6,155 nucleotides of DNA from an uncultured Oscillospiraceae bacterium (GCA_902462665.1 CABQCM010000094.1:1-6155), one strand, 5' to 3'. Shown: positions 1 through 5,849, numbered from the stretch's first letter. Notes: generated from the sequence alone by a model not told the origin. Numbers and translations are program-made.

Positions 1-1
1 G

Positions 2-565
2 GGAGAGAGCATTCATCAGGCGGCATTCCATGTCAGCAGTGTGATGACCACCACGGGCTATGCCATCAGCGATTTCAATGTGTGGCCGCAGTTTTCTCAG
101 GGTGTACTGATGCTGTTGATGATTCTCGGCGCGTGCGCCGGGTCGACGGGCGGCGGGATCAAGACGGTACGGCTGTTGCTGGTGCTCAAATACATGCGCG
201 CGGGCATCAAAAAGATGCTTCGTCCCCACAGTGTGCAGGTGGTCAGTCTCAATGGCAAGCCGGTGGATGGCAATGTGTTGCGCGGCCTCAACGTATATAT
301 GGCGGCCTATCTTTGTATTTTGGTGGTCTCTTTTTTGGTGGTTTCGCTCGACGGCAACAGCGTGCTCACCAATTTCAGCGCTACACTCGCCTGCTTTAAC
401 AACATTGGTCCTGGGCTGGATGGGGTTGGCCCGGTCAGTAATTACGCATCCTTGTCCATGTTGTCCAAGCTTACTCTGACGGTCGATATGCTGTTGGGTC
501 GGCTGGAGATATTCCCTCTGATTGCGTTGTGCAGTCCCAGCCTTTATCGAAGAAAAGGGAATTAA
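2..565 (+). CDS. trkH: TrkH-family potassium uptake protein, C-terminal part (5' end outside window)
   Basis: This is the end of the membrane subunit of a Trk/Ktr potassium uptake system, which moves K+ through a pore made of four pseudo-repeats. The reading frame is open from base 2 to the TAA at 563-565, giving 187 visible residues; the full family is about 450-490 residues, so more than half lies off the left edge. Visible landmarks are the third selectivity-filter loop (VMTTTGY, about residues 14-20), the family signature GSTGGGIK followed by a basic stretch, a hydrophobic helix (VYMAAYLCILVVSFLVVSL), the fourth filter loop (NNIGPGLDGVGP), and the terminal GRLEIFP motif with a short basic tail. 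GRLEIFP near the end favours TrkH over KtrB. A cytosolic TrkA-type partner is expected but is not in the window. The family call is firm; the symbol is less certain because Clostridia carry several paralogues. Confidence 0.93.
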   Translation, partial: GESIHQAAFHVSSVMTTTGYAISDFNVWPQFSQGVLMLLMILGACAGSTGGGIKTVRLLLVLKYMRAGIKKMLRPHSVQVVSLNGKPVDGNVLRGLNVYMAAYLCILVVSFLVVSLDGNSVLTNFSATLACFNNIGPGLDGVGPVSNYASLSMLSKLTLTVDMLLGRLEIFPLIALCSPSLYRRKGN

Positions 566-603
566 ACAAATCTTATTTGCACAGTTGGAGAGGGTGATCA
601 AAA

Positions 604-933
604 ATGGTATTGAATTTTGATTGTATAGAAGAGTCGGTAATTCCGAACTTTTATGGTGGGCAGAATTCGACGGCGGCACGTATGTTTGCCGACCCGTTCA
701 ACCGTATCATGCGGGGGAGGCTATCGCCGGGAGCTTCCATTGGGGAGCATTTGCATGAGAATGGAAGCGAAATTGTATTTGTTCTTCAGGGAAACGGAAA
801 GGCATTGGTGGACGGTATTGCAGAAGAGCTGCGTTTGGGAGAATGCCATTACTGCCCGAAAGGTCATTCCCATAGTATTATCAACGACGGCGAAGAGGAT
901 CTGGTTTTTTTCGCAGTAGTGCCACGTCAGTAA
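604..933 (+). CDS. small single-domain cupin protein
   Basis: This encodes a 109-residue protein made of one cupin beta-barrel. Cupin motif 1 is seen as G43-x5-H49-x-H51 with E56 and G63, and motif 2 as P85-x-G87-x2-H90-x3-N94. The metal ligands normally expected (two His and Glu from motif 1, His from motif 2) are all present, so metal binding is likely. The ATG at 604 is preceded by a purine-rich ribosome binding site (GGAGAGGG, 587-594) at suitable spacing. No signal peptide or membrane segment is seen, so it should be cytosolic. It lies 38 bases after the TrkH stop with no terminator between them, so read-through from trkH is possible. Single-domain cupins range from sugar isomerases to dioxygenases and simple ligand binders; the substrate cannot be told from sequence alone. 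Confidence 0.88.
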   Translation: MVLNFDCIEESVIPNFYGGQNSTAARMFADPFNRIMRGRLSPGASIGEHLHENGSEIVFVLQGNGKALVDGIAEELRLGECHYCPKGHSHSIINDGEEDLVFFAVVPRQ

Positions 934-1000
934 AGATATCCATAAGTCAGATGCATTTTCAGAGGCAAATCCAAAGTCTGTGAAAAAGCAAAAGCTAATT

Positions 1001-1025
1001 GCCTGGTGTAGCGTGAACACCTGGC
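1001..1025. repeat. imperfect inverted repeat (9-bp arms, one mismatch)
   Basis: The arms are GCCTGGTGT (1001-1009) and ACACCTGGC (1017-1025) with a 7-base spacer; 8 of 9 positions pair. It sits in the gap between the convergent cupin and methyltransferase genes, just before a much stronger hairpin. No T-run follows on either strand, so it does not look like a standard intrinsic terminator. Confidence 0.5.
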
Positions 1026-1048
1026 TCTGGGTTGGATGCTCTCTAACG

Positions 1049-1085
1049 CCAAGGTCCCGCAATGCTTTGCATTGCGGGACCTTGG
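1049..1085. repeat. perfect 17-bp inverted repeat (hairpin) between convergent genes
   Basis: The arm CCAAGGTCCCGCAATGC (1049-1065) is followed by a TTT loop and its exact reverse complement (1069-1085). Such a long perfect stem with a three-base loop is unlikely by chance. Its place between the ends of two convergent genes suggests transcript termination or 3'-end protection for both, but neither side has a T-run, so it is not a textbook intrinsic terminator. A dispersed repeat element or a structured RNA are alternatives. A second pair of arms flanks it (GGATGCTCTCT at 1034-1044 and AGACAGCATCC at 1111-1121, 10 of 11 pairing), which makes the whole 1034-1121 stretch potentially foldable. 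Confidence 0.75.
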
Positions 1086-1159
1086 TAATTAGATATCGAT
1101 TCGCTATTGTAGACAGCATCCAGCGGATGAAGATTATCTTTGTCTGTGGCAGTAGACTT

Positions 1160-1654
1160 TCATAGTTCGTTGGGATACGCTTGCGTGGTTTCGATGAGAA
1201 CCCCGCTGCGCTCCAGTTCAAGCAGGCTTTCCTTGCGCCGTAGCCCGCCCGCATAGCCGGTCAACGAACCGTCCGAGCCAATAACACGGTGGCAGGGGAT
1301 AAGCAGCCAGATGGGATTTTTTCCTACCGCTGCACCAACGGCCCGGCTGGCGGTGGGGCGGCCAATTTGCAGCCCGATTTCACGGTAGCTTCGTGTTTGG
1401 CCGTAGGGAATGGACTTCACCGCCTCCCATACGCTACGCTGAAATGGGGTGCCCTGTGGACGCAGAGGCAGCGTAAATTCCTGCCGATGCCCCGCGAAGT
1501 ATTCGTTTAACTGCTCTTTTGCGAGAAAACATAACTCGTCCGGACGGTCAGGATAATCCTCCCGCCGCTGTTCGAATTTTAGCATACAGATACTTCCGGA
1601 TTCCGTCTCGACCCGCACAAGACCCAGAGGTGTGTTCCATCGGATGAACGCCAT
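1160..1654 (-). CDS. ogt: methylated-DNA--protein-cysteine S-methyltransferase (O6-alkylguanine repair)
   Basis: This 164-residue suicide enzyme transfers the alkyl group from O6-alkylguanine in DNA to its own cysteine, repairing alkylation damage in one step. The active site is IPCHRVIG with nucleophile C121. The DNA-binding part before it shows YGQTRSYREIG (84-94) and SRAVGAA with the expected base-flipping arginine R104. GYAGGL (133-138) follows as in the family. The short N-terminal domain (about 1-65) is the usual one for Ogt-type proteins, and there is no fused Ada-type regulator domain. The ATG at 1654 has a strong upstream AAAGGAGAG ribosome binding site on the minus strand. The gene lies 57 bases downstream of the NifX-like gene on the same strand and probably shares its transcript. 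Ogt is chosen over Ada C-terminal or human-type MGMT because of length and stand-alone structure. Confidence 0.95.
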   Translation of the reverse strand: MAFIRWNTPLGLVRVETESGSICMLKFEQRREDYPDRPDELCFLAKEQLNEYFAGHRQEFTLPLRPQGTPFQRSVWEAVKSIPYGQTRSYREIGLQIGRPTASRAVGAAVGKNPIWLLIPCHRVIGSDGSLTGYAGGLRRKESLLELERSGVLIETTQAYPNEL

Positions 1655-1711
1655 TGGCGCACTCTCCTTTGCGATTGAAGCTCGTAATCATCAATTTCGC
1701 TAGTGCTTGAT

Positions 1712-2134
1712 TCAGCCCTCATGACCTTTGCCGCCGCAGCCATGATGACCGCAGCCATGCGCGTGAGAACCGCAGCCCCCGGCATGAGAGTGTCTGTGCT
1801 CATGATGATCGCAGGTTGCGTTGTCGTGGTAAACCAGACTGCCGGACAGCAGCGAATCGACCGCTTGGTCGGCACTGCCGCTCACGCCCGCATAGAGGCG
1901 GATTCCCGCTTCCACCAGGGCTGTCCGCGCGCCTGCACCGATACCGCCGCACAACAGCGCATTCACTCCCTGCGCTCGTAAAAAACCAGCCAGCGCACCG
2001 TGGCCGCTGCCCAAGGTAGGGACGACCTGGCTGTGCGAGACGGCTCCCTGCTCGATGGTATACAGCTTAAATTGGGCGGTGTGGCCAAAATGCTGAAAGA
2101 TTTGTCCGTTTTCATAAGGAATTGCTACGATCAT
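1712..2134 (-). CDS. NifX/NifB-C-terminal-like (dinitrogenase Fe-Mo cofactor family) protein with Cys/His-rich tail
   Basis: This 140-residue protein has two parts. Residues 1-101 match the NifX/NafY/NifB-C-terminal fold: MIVAIPYENG at the start, the HFGH motif (15-18) that lies at the cofactor-binding face in this family, then LCGGIGAGAR and GIRLYAGVSG. Residues 103-140 are a low-complexity tail with 11 His and 4 Cys (C108, C121, C128, C133), a likely metal-binding segment. Family members bind or carry Fe-S or Fe-Mo clusters, but many anaerobes that do not fix nitrogen have them, and no nif gene is visible here, so a role in nitrogen fixation is not supported. Metal or Fe-S handling is an inference. 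The start at 2134 has an AAAGGATGAG ribosome binding site upstream. It is the first gene of a probable two-gene unit with ogt, read from the promoter at 2204-2232. Confidence 0.87.
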   Translation of the reverse strand: MIVAIPYENGQIFQHFGHTAQFKLYTIEQGAVSHSQVVPTLGSGHGALAGFLRAQGVNALLCGGIGAGARTALVEAGIRLYAGVSGSADQAVDSLLSGSLVYHDNATCDHHEHRHSHAGGCGSHAHGCGHHGCGGKGHEG

Positions 2135-2165
2135 TCCATCTCATCCTTTCGCTGTTTCGCCACTG

Positions 2166-2178
2166 TGAAGCAGCTTCA
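2166..2178. promoter_or_regulatory. short palindrome in the leader of the NifX-like gene
   Basis: TGAAGC-A-GCTTCA is a perfect 6-bp inverted repeat with a one-base centre. It lies between the predicted transcription start (near 2197) and the start codon of the minus-strand NifX-like gene. The position would suit a repressor operator downstream of the promoter. It matches no operator I can name, and a 13-base palindrome can arise by chance. Confidence 0.3.
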
Positions 2179-2203
2179 AAAATTTCTTGATTCTTCCATA
2201 ATA

Positions 2204-2232
2204 ACGATAGCATGGATAGGGTAGGATGTCAA
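2204..2232 (-). promoter_or_regulatory. sigma-A type promoter for the NifX-like/ogt unit
   Basis: On the minus strand a perfect -35 TTGACA (2232-2227) is followed after 17 bases by TATCGT (2209-2204), a 4/6 match to the -10 consensus. Transcription would start near 2197 and give a leader of about 60 bases before the ATG at 2134. This is a prediction from consensus only. Confidence 0.6.
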
Positions 2233-2322
2233 TGAACAAACGGAAAAAACGTTGTCGCTATGGCGCATAGGGGAATCTTTGAATGCAAATTCTTATTTTT
2301 ATGCAGGATATACGCATATCAA

Positions 2323-2336
2323 CGAATAAATATACA
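2323..2336. promoter_or_regulatory. possible distal ARG box
   Basis: CGAATAAATATACA matches the ARG box core TGNATWWWWATNCA at 7 of 8 fixed positions. It is centred 41 bp, about four helical turns, upstream of the stronger ARG box at 2362-2379. A still weaker match (6 of 8) lies at 2292-2305. The region is AT-rich, so single matches of this quality may be chance. Confidence 0.35.
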
Positions 2337-2361
2337 CAAGAAAAGGCGACAACCCGATAAA

Positions 2362-2379
2362 TTTGAATAAACATTCAAA
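2362..2379. promoter_or_regulatory. ARG box, ArgR/AhrC operator of argG
   Basis: TTTGAATAAACATTCAAA is a near-perfect palindrome whose core TGAATAAACATTCA fits the ARG box consensus TGNATWWWWATNCA at every fixed position. It ends 6 bases before the -35 element of the argG promoter, where a bound arginine repressor would hinder RNA polymerase. The gene downstream being argininosuccinate synthase makes the assignment strong. No argR/ahrC gene is in the window. Confidence 0.8.
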
Positions 2380-2385
2380 AAAGGG

Positions 2386-2413
2386 TTGCATTTATTCTCA
2401 AAAGGTGTATAAT
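2386..2413 (+). promoter_or_regulatory. argG promoter
   Basis: The -35 TTGCAT (2386-2391) and a perfect -10 TATAAT (2408-2413) are 16 bases apart. Transcription would start near 2420, leaving a short leader of about 30 bases that includes the ribosome binding site GAGAGGA (2433-2439). The spacer and -35 overlap a weak second ARG-box-like sequence (2387-2400, 6 of 8 fixed positions). The leader is too short for a riboswitch or attenuator. Confidence 0.8.
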
Positions 2414-2449
2414 ACAAAACAATAGAACAAAAGAGAGGACGAAGCGATT

Positions 2450-3667
2450 ATGAAAGAGATTAAAAAGGTTGTGCTCGCCTATTCGGGAGGGCTGGACACC
2501 TCGATCATCATTCCTTGGCTGAAGGAAAACTACAACAATTGTGAAGTGATCGCTGTTGCTGCCGACGTGGGGCAAGGCTCCGAGTTGTCGGGTCTGGAGG
2601 AAAAGGCGAAGAAAACCGGCGCTTCCAAGCTGTACATTGAGGATTTGAAGCAAATTTTTGTCGAGGAGTTTATTTGGCCGACGCTGCAGGCAGGCGCGGT
2701 CTACGAGGGGAAATATCTGCTGGGTACCTCCTTTGCTCGTCCTATCATCGCCAAACGGCTGGTTGAAATCGCCAAGGCCGAAGGAGCTGACGCCATCTGC
2801 CATGGTTGCACCGGTAAGGGGAACGATCAGGTGCGTTTTGAACTGTCGATTAAGGCCTTTGCGCCCGACATGCCCATCATCGCCCCCTGGCGCGTATGGG
2901 ATATCAAAAGCCGTGACGAGGAAATCGATTACGCCGAGGCCCACAACATTCCTTTGAAGATTACCCGGGAAACCAGTTATTCCAAAGATAAAAACCTGTG
3001 GCATTTGTCCCACGAGGGGCTGGATTTGGAAAACCCGGAGAATGAGCCCAAGTACAATGAAATTTTGGAAATGGGCGTGTCGCCCGAACAGGCTCCCGAT
3101 ACCCCGACCTACGTGAAAATTCACTTTGAGCAGGGAATCCCCACCGCCATTGACGGCGAGGAGCTGGGCAGCGTGCAGATCGTCGAGAAGCTCAATGAGC
3201 TGGGCGGCAAAAACGGCATCGGCATTGCCGATATCGTCGAAAACCGGCTGGTGGGCATGAAATCCCGCGGCGTTTACGAAACCCCGGGCGGCACCATTCT
3301 CTATCATGCGCACGAGGTGCTGGAGACCCTTTGCCTGGATCGCGAAACCGCGCATTACAAGCAGCAAATCGCTTTGAAATTTGCCGATATCGTTTACTTT
3401 GGCCAATGGTATACGCCGCTGCGCGAGGCCCTGCAGGCTTTTGTCGAGTCGACCCAGCGCACCGTTACCGGCGACGTTACCCTCAAACTCTACAAGGGCA
3501 ATATCATCAACGCCGCGGTGTGCTCCCCCTATTCGTTGTATGACGAGGAGATTGCTACCTTTGCGGAGGACGAGGTCTACGACCAGAAGGATTCGGCCGG
3601 ATTTATTAATCTGTTCGGTCTGCCCATCAAAGTAAAAGCGATGATGGAGCAAAAAAACAGCAAATAA
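2450..3667 (+). CDS. argG: argininosuccinate synthase
   Basis: This cytosolic 405-residue enzyme joins citrulline and aspartate using ATP to give argininosuccinate, AMP and pyrophosphate, the penultimate step of arginine synthesis. The ATP-binding P-loop-like motif YSGGLDTS is at 11-18. The conserved HGCTGKGNDQVRFE block (118-131), which contacts ATP, citrulline and aspartate, is intact, as are TSFARPIIAKR (93-103) and APWRVWD. Length matches the family (about 400). The ATG at 2450 follows GAGAGGA at about 10 bases. It is the first gene after an ARG box and promoter and lies 134 bases before the favoured argH start, so the two are probably co-transcribed and repressed when arginine is plentiful. 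No defects are seen. The gene order argG-argH is common in bacteria. Confidence 0.98.
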   Translation: MKEIKKVVLAYSGGLDTSIIIPWLKENYNNCEVIAVAADVGQGSELSGLEEKAKKTGASKLYIEDLKQIFVEEFIWPTLQAGAVYEGKYLLGTSFARPIIAKRLVEIAKAEGADAICHGCTGKGNDQVRFELSIKAFAPDMPIIAPWRVWDIKSRDEEIDYAEAHNIPLKITRETSYSKDKNLWHLSHEGLDLENPENEPKYNEILEMGVSPEQAPDTPTYVKIHFEQGIPTAIDGEELGSVQIVEKLNELGGKNGIGIADIVENRLVGMKSRGVYETPGGTILYHAHEVLETLCLDRETAHYKQQIALKFADIVYFGQWYTPLREALQAFVESTQRTVTGDVTLKLYKGNIINAAVCSPYSLYDEEIATFAEDEVYDQKDSAGFINLFGLPIKVKAMMEQKNSK

Positions 3668-3709
3668 GTTTGCTGCTTTCGGGATTTAGCCAAAAGATAA
3701 AAAATTAGT

Positions 3710-3738
3710 CAGCCGCCGTGGCCGATTCGCGGCGGCTG
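3710..3738. repeat. GC-rich intercistronic hairpin between argG and argH
   Basis: An 11-bp stem with one G-U pair (CAGCCGCCGTG, 3710-3720, with CGCGGCGGCTG, 3728-3738) encloses a 7-base loop. No T-run follows on the plus strand, so it should not stop argGH transcription outright; it may stabilise the upstream message or tune argH expression. On the minus strand the stem is followed, after five bases, by six T residues (3704-3699), which gives it weak terminator character in the antisense direction. Confidence 0.55.
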
Positions 3739-3785
3739 CACCCCATTTACCGCCCTGCGACGGTTTGTAGAAAACAATGAATTTT

Positions 3786-3793
3786 AAGGATGG
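3786..3793 (+). promoter_or_regulatory. ribosome binding site deciding the argH start
   Basis: AAGGATGG lies at 3786-3793. The in-frame ATG at 3790 is inside this element, too close to use it, while the ATG at 3802 is 11 bases beyond AAGGA. The second start also gives the usual ArgH beginning MKLW. Confidence 0.6.
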
Positions 3794-3801
3794 TCAAGCG
3801 T

Positions 3802-5190
3802 ATGAAACTTTGGGCTGGGAGCTATCACAACCCTACGGATCCGAAAACCGATGATTTCAATTCCTCCATTTCCTTTGATCAATGCATGTTCCGGGAGGAT
3901 ATTGCGGGCAGCCTTGCCCATGCCGATATGCTGTGCGGCTGCGGTATTTTGTCGCAGGCCGACCGGAACGCGATCACCGGCGGATTGCAGGGGATGCTGG
4001 CCGAGCTGGAATCGGGCGAGCTGGCCATTGATCCCAACGCGGAGGATATCCACACCTTTGTGGAGGAGGAGCTTACCCGCCGGGTAGGGGACGCGGGTAA
4101 ACGCCTGCACACCGCCCGCAGCCGCAACGATCAGGTGGCGTTGGACATTCGACTGCACCTGCGCGGCCGGCTTTCTCCTTTGCTGGATGAATTGGCGGGG
4201 CTGGTTGACGTGCTTTGCCGCAAAGCGCAGCAGTATGCCGGTACGGTGATGAGCGGCTACACCCATTTGCAGCGAGCGCAGCCCATTACCTTTGGGCATC
4301 ATCTGATGGCCTACGCCTGTATGCTGCTGCGGGATATTGACCGGCTGCTCGACTGCCGCCGGCGCATGAATGTTTCCCCGCTGGGCAGCGGCGCTCTGGC
4401 CGGTACGACCTATCCTCTCGACCGGCAGGCGGTCGCCTCGGCCCTGTCGATGGACGATGTCAGCTGGAACAGCCTCGACGGGGTGTCCGACCGGGATTTT
4501 TGCCTGGAGCTTGCCGCTTGTCTGTCGATTATCATGGTGCATCTCTCCCGTTTTGCAGAGGAAATTATTCTCTGGTGTTCGTTGGAGTTCCATTTTGTCG
4601 AGCTGGACGACGCCTTTTCTACCGGGTCGAGCATCATGCCGCAAAAAAAGAATCCGGACGTTGCCGAGCTGGTGCGGGGCAAGAGCGGCCGGGTGTTTGG
4701 CGATTTGATGACCCTGCTCACCGTCATGAAGGGGTTGCCTCTGGCCTACAACAAGGACATGCAGGAGGACAAAGAGGCTATTTTTGACGCGGTGGACACG
4801 GTGGAAATGTGTTTGACCACCTTCACCCCCATGCTCGATACCATGCGGGTCAAAGAGGAGCATATGCGCGCCGCCGCCGCTCACGGCTTTATCAACGCCA
4901 CCGATGTGGCCGACTATTTGGTGGGCAAGGGGATGCCCTTCCGCGACGCCTACCGCGTCACCGGCGATCTGGTTGCCCGGTGTCTGGCGACGGGGCAAAG
5001 CTTGGAAAGTCTGCCGTTGGAGGATTATCGCGCGGCCAGCGAACTATTTGATGAAGGGGTTTACGAGGCGGTCAGCCTGGAGCGGTGCGTTGAGGGCCGG
5101 CGTGTGACCGGCGGCCCCGCCCCCGAGAGCGTGCGCGAACAAGTCGAGAAAGTTTCCGCCCGGTTGAAGGAATATCAGGCTGCTTTTTAA
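3802..5190 (+). CDS. argH: argininosuccinate lyase
   Basis: This cytosolic enzyme, a homotetramer in its family, splits argininosuccinate into arginine and fumarate, the last step of arginine synthesis. From the ATG at 3802 it has 462 residues, the usual size. Family blocks are HTARSRNDQ (103-111), GYTHLQRAQP (152-161) with the conserved His of the active site (H155), and the fumarase/aspartase superfamily signature GSSIMPQKKNP (275-285), whose loop carries the catalytic serine. An ATG at 3790 would add MVKR but sits inside the ribosome binding site, and ArgH proteins normally begin MKLW. The N-terminus reads MKLWAGSYHNPTD where many homologues have MKLWGGRF, a small deviation. It follows argG on the same strand and is probably in the same ArgR-controlled operon. 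No frameshift or lost key residue is seen. Confidence 0.97.
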   Translation: MKLWAGSYHNPTDPKTDDFNSSISFDQCMFREDIAGSLAHADMLCGCGILSQADRNAITGGLQGMLAELESGELAIDPNAEDIHTFVEEELTRRVGDAGKRLHTARSRNDQVALDIRLHLRGRLSPLLDELAGLVDVLCRKAQQYAGTVMSGYTHLQRAQPITFGHHLMAYACMLLRDIDRLLDCRRRMNVSPLGSGALAGTTYPLDRQAVASALSMDDVSWNSLDGVSDRDFCLELAACLSIIMVHLSRFAEEIILWCSLEFHFVELDDAFSTGSSIMPQKKNPDVAELVRGKSGRVFGDLMTLLTVMKGLPLAYNKDMQEDKEAIFDAVDTVEMCLTTFTPMLDTMRVKEEHMRAAAAHGFINATDVADYLVGKGMPFRDAYRVTGDLVARCLATGQSLESLPLEDYRAASELFDEGVYEAVSLERCVEGRRVTGGPAPESVREQVEKVSARLKEYQAAF

Positions 5191-5222
5191 GTCAGCGTTG
5201 TTATACGAATATACTAAAAATC

Positions 5223-5230
5223 AAGGAGGA
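5223..5230 (+). promoter_or_regulatory. ribosome binding site deciding the start of the GyrI-like gene
   Basis: AAGGAGGA is a near-perfect Shine-Dalgarno sequence 12 bases before the ATG at 5243. The same frame is open back to a TTG at 5198, but that start lies upstream of this site and has no ribosome binding site of its own, so 5243 is preferred. Confidence 0.75.
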
Positions 5231-5242
5231 ATCAAGATAGCA

Positions 5243-5749
5243 ATGGTCACCAAGGTTTATACGCAGCAGGTGCCCGCGATGCGATTTATCGGTAAGAAAT
5301 ACGGCGATGAGGATCGGGTCGACGGCGGCTTCGGTGTTCATTGGGGCAAGGCGTTTGAGATCGGTCTGTTTGAACGGCTGGAACAGCTGGCCGACGAGCA
5401 GTTATTTGAGGACGCGGGCGCTTATATTGGCCTGATGCGCTGCAAGGACAACGAGCCGTTTGTGTACGCTATCGGTATGTTTTGCCCGGCCGACGCCCCG
5501 GTGCCGGAGGATTTGGATTCCTTTGATTTTCCTGCTTCCCAGCTGGGGATTGGCTGGCTTTATGGTCCGGAGCCGGAACTGTATTGCAAAGAGCATGAAG
5601 TCGCACAAAAACTGGGAGAAGCCGGGCTTTCCATTCGCAACGATGCGCAGGACGCCTGCTGGTTTTTTGAGCGTTATGCCTGCCCTCGCTTCACGCAGCC
5701 GGACGAGCAGGGCAACGTGACGTTGGATATCGGATTTTTTGTAAAATAG
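5243..5749 (+). CDS. GyrI-like / AraC effector-binding-domain protein
   Basis: This 168-residue protein appears to be a stand-alone GyrI-like small-molecule-binding domain, the fold also found as the effector domain of BmrR- and Rob-type regulators. The pattern fits the family: an opening beta strand (VYTQQVPAMRFIGKKY), a helix following VHWGKAFEIG, the middle strand FVYAIGMF (73-80), and a closing block FFERYACPRFTQPD followed by NVTLDIGFFV, with E143 where the family places a ligand-contacting acidic residue. No DNA-binding helix-turn-helix domain is attached, so it is not a transcription factor by itself. Relatives bind cationic hydrophobic compounds, inhibit gyrase, or hydrolyse certain toxins; which applies here cannot be told. 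It starts 52 bases after argH on the same strand with no terminator seen, so partial read-through from argGH is possible, though a functional link to arginine is not shown. Confidence 0.8.
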   Translation: MVTKVYTQQVPAMRFIGKKYGDEDRVDGGFGVHWGKAFEIGLFERLEQLADEQLFEDAGAYIGLMRCKDNEPFVYAIGMFCPADAPVPEDLDSFDFPASQLGIGWLYGPEPELYCKEHEVAQKLGEAGLSIRNDAQDACWFFERYACPRFTQPDEQGNVTLDIGFFVK

Positions 5750-5796
5750 ATCGCATCAGCGTTTCCAGAGCGGGAACCCGTGCTGTGTGATAGCGC

Positions 5797-5831
5797 AAAA
5801 AACATTCGGGCGTAGGCTGTGCCTGCCCGAA
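5797..5831 (-). terminator. hairpin with T-run in the minus orientation
   Basis: The stem TTCGGGC (5805-5811) pairs with GCCCGAA (5825-5831), and an inner AGGC/GCCT pair (5814-5817 and 5821-5824) closes a TGT loop, leaving a two-base bulge. On the minus strand it is followed by T, G and six T residues (5802-5797), the form of an intrinsic terminator. On the plus strand no T-run follows. Since both neighbouring genes are on the plus strand, it would only stop antisense transcripts, or it may act as a leader structure for the gene starting at 5850. Confidence 0.5.
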
Positions 5832-5837
5832 AAGGTC

Positions 5838-5843
5838 AGGAGG
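5838..5843 (+). promoter_or_regulatory. ribosome binding site of the right-edge gene
   Basis: A full consensus AGGAGG is placed 6 bases before the ATG at 5850. This is the main evidence that the open frame running off the window is a real gene. It starts only 6 bases after the hairpin ending at 5831, so folding of that hairpin could affect access to it. Confidence 0.75.
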
Positions 5844-5849
5844 ATTATC

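Noticed and set aside
980..1165. 61-codon plus-strand open frame starting with GTG
   Set aside because: No ribosome binding site precedes it, and it runs straight through the perfect inverted repeat at 1049-1085.
721..1254. 177-codon minus-strand open frame overlapping the cupin gene and the end of ogt
   Set aside because: It overlaps two well-supported genes and spans the inverted repeats; no domain is recognisable.
1712..2134. Nitrogen fixation locus
   Set aside because: The NifX-like fold is widespread in anaerobes that do not fix nitrogen, and no other nif gene is visible.
2375..3652. 425-codon open frame on the minus strand opposite argG
   Set aside because: It covers nearly all of argG, whose protein matches its family end to end; the antisense product resembles no family and reads like a codon-bias shadow.
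3784..4998. 404-codon open frame on the minus strand opposite argH
   Set aside because: It mirrors the argH reading frame, is rich in His, Gln and Gly as expected of antisense translation of GC-rich codons, and has no recognisable domain.
5210..5215. TATACT as a -10 element for the GyrI-like gene
   Set aside because: No acceptable -35 sequence is found at 16-18 bases upstream, so the promoter is not supported.
5198..5242. 15-codon N-terminal extension of the GyrI-like protein from a TTG
   Set aside because: The near-perfect ribosome binding site at 5223-5230 lies inside this extension and points to the ATG at 5243.
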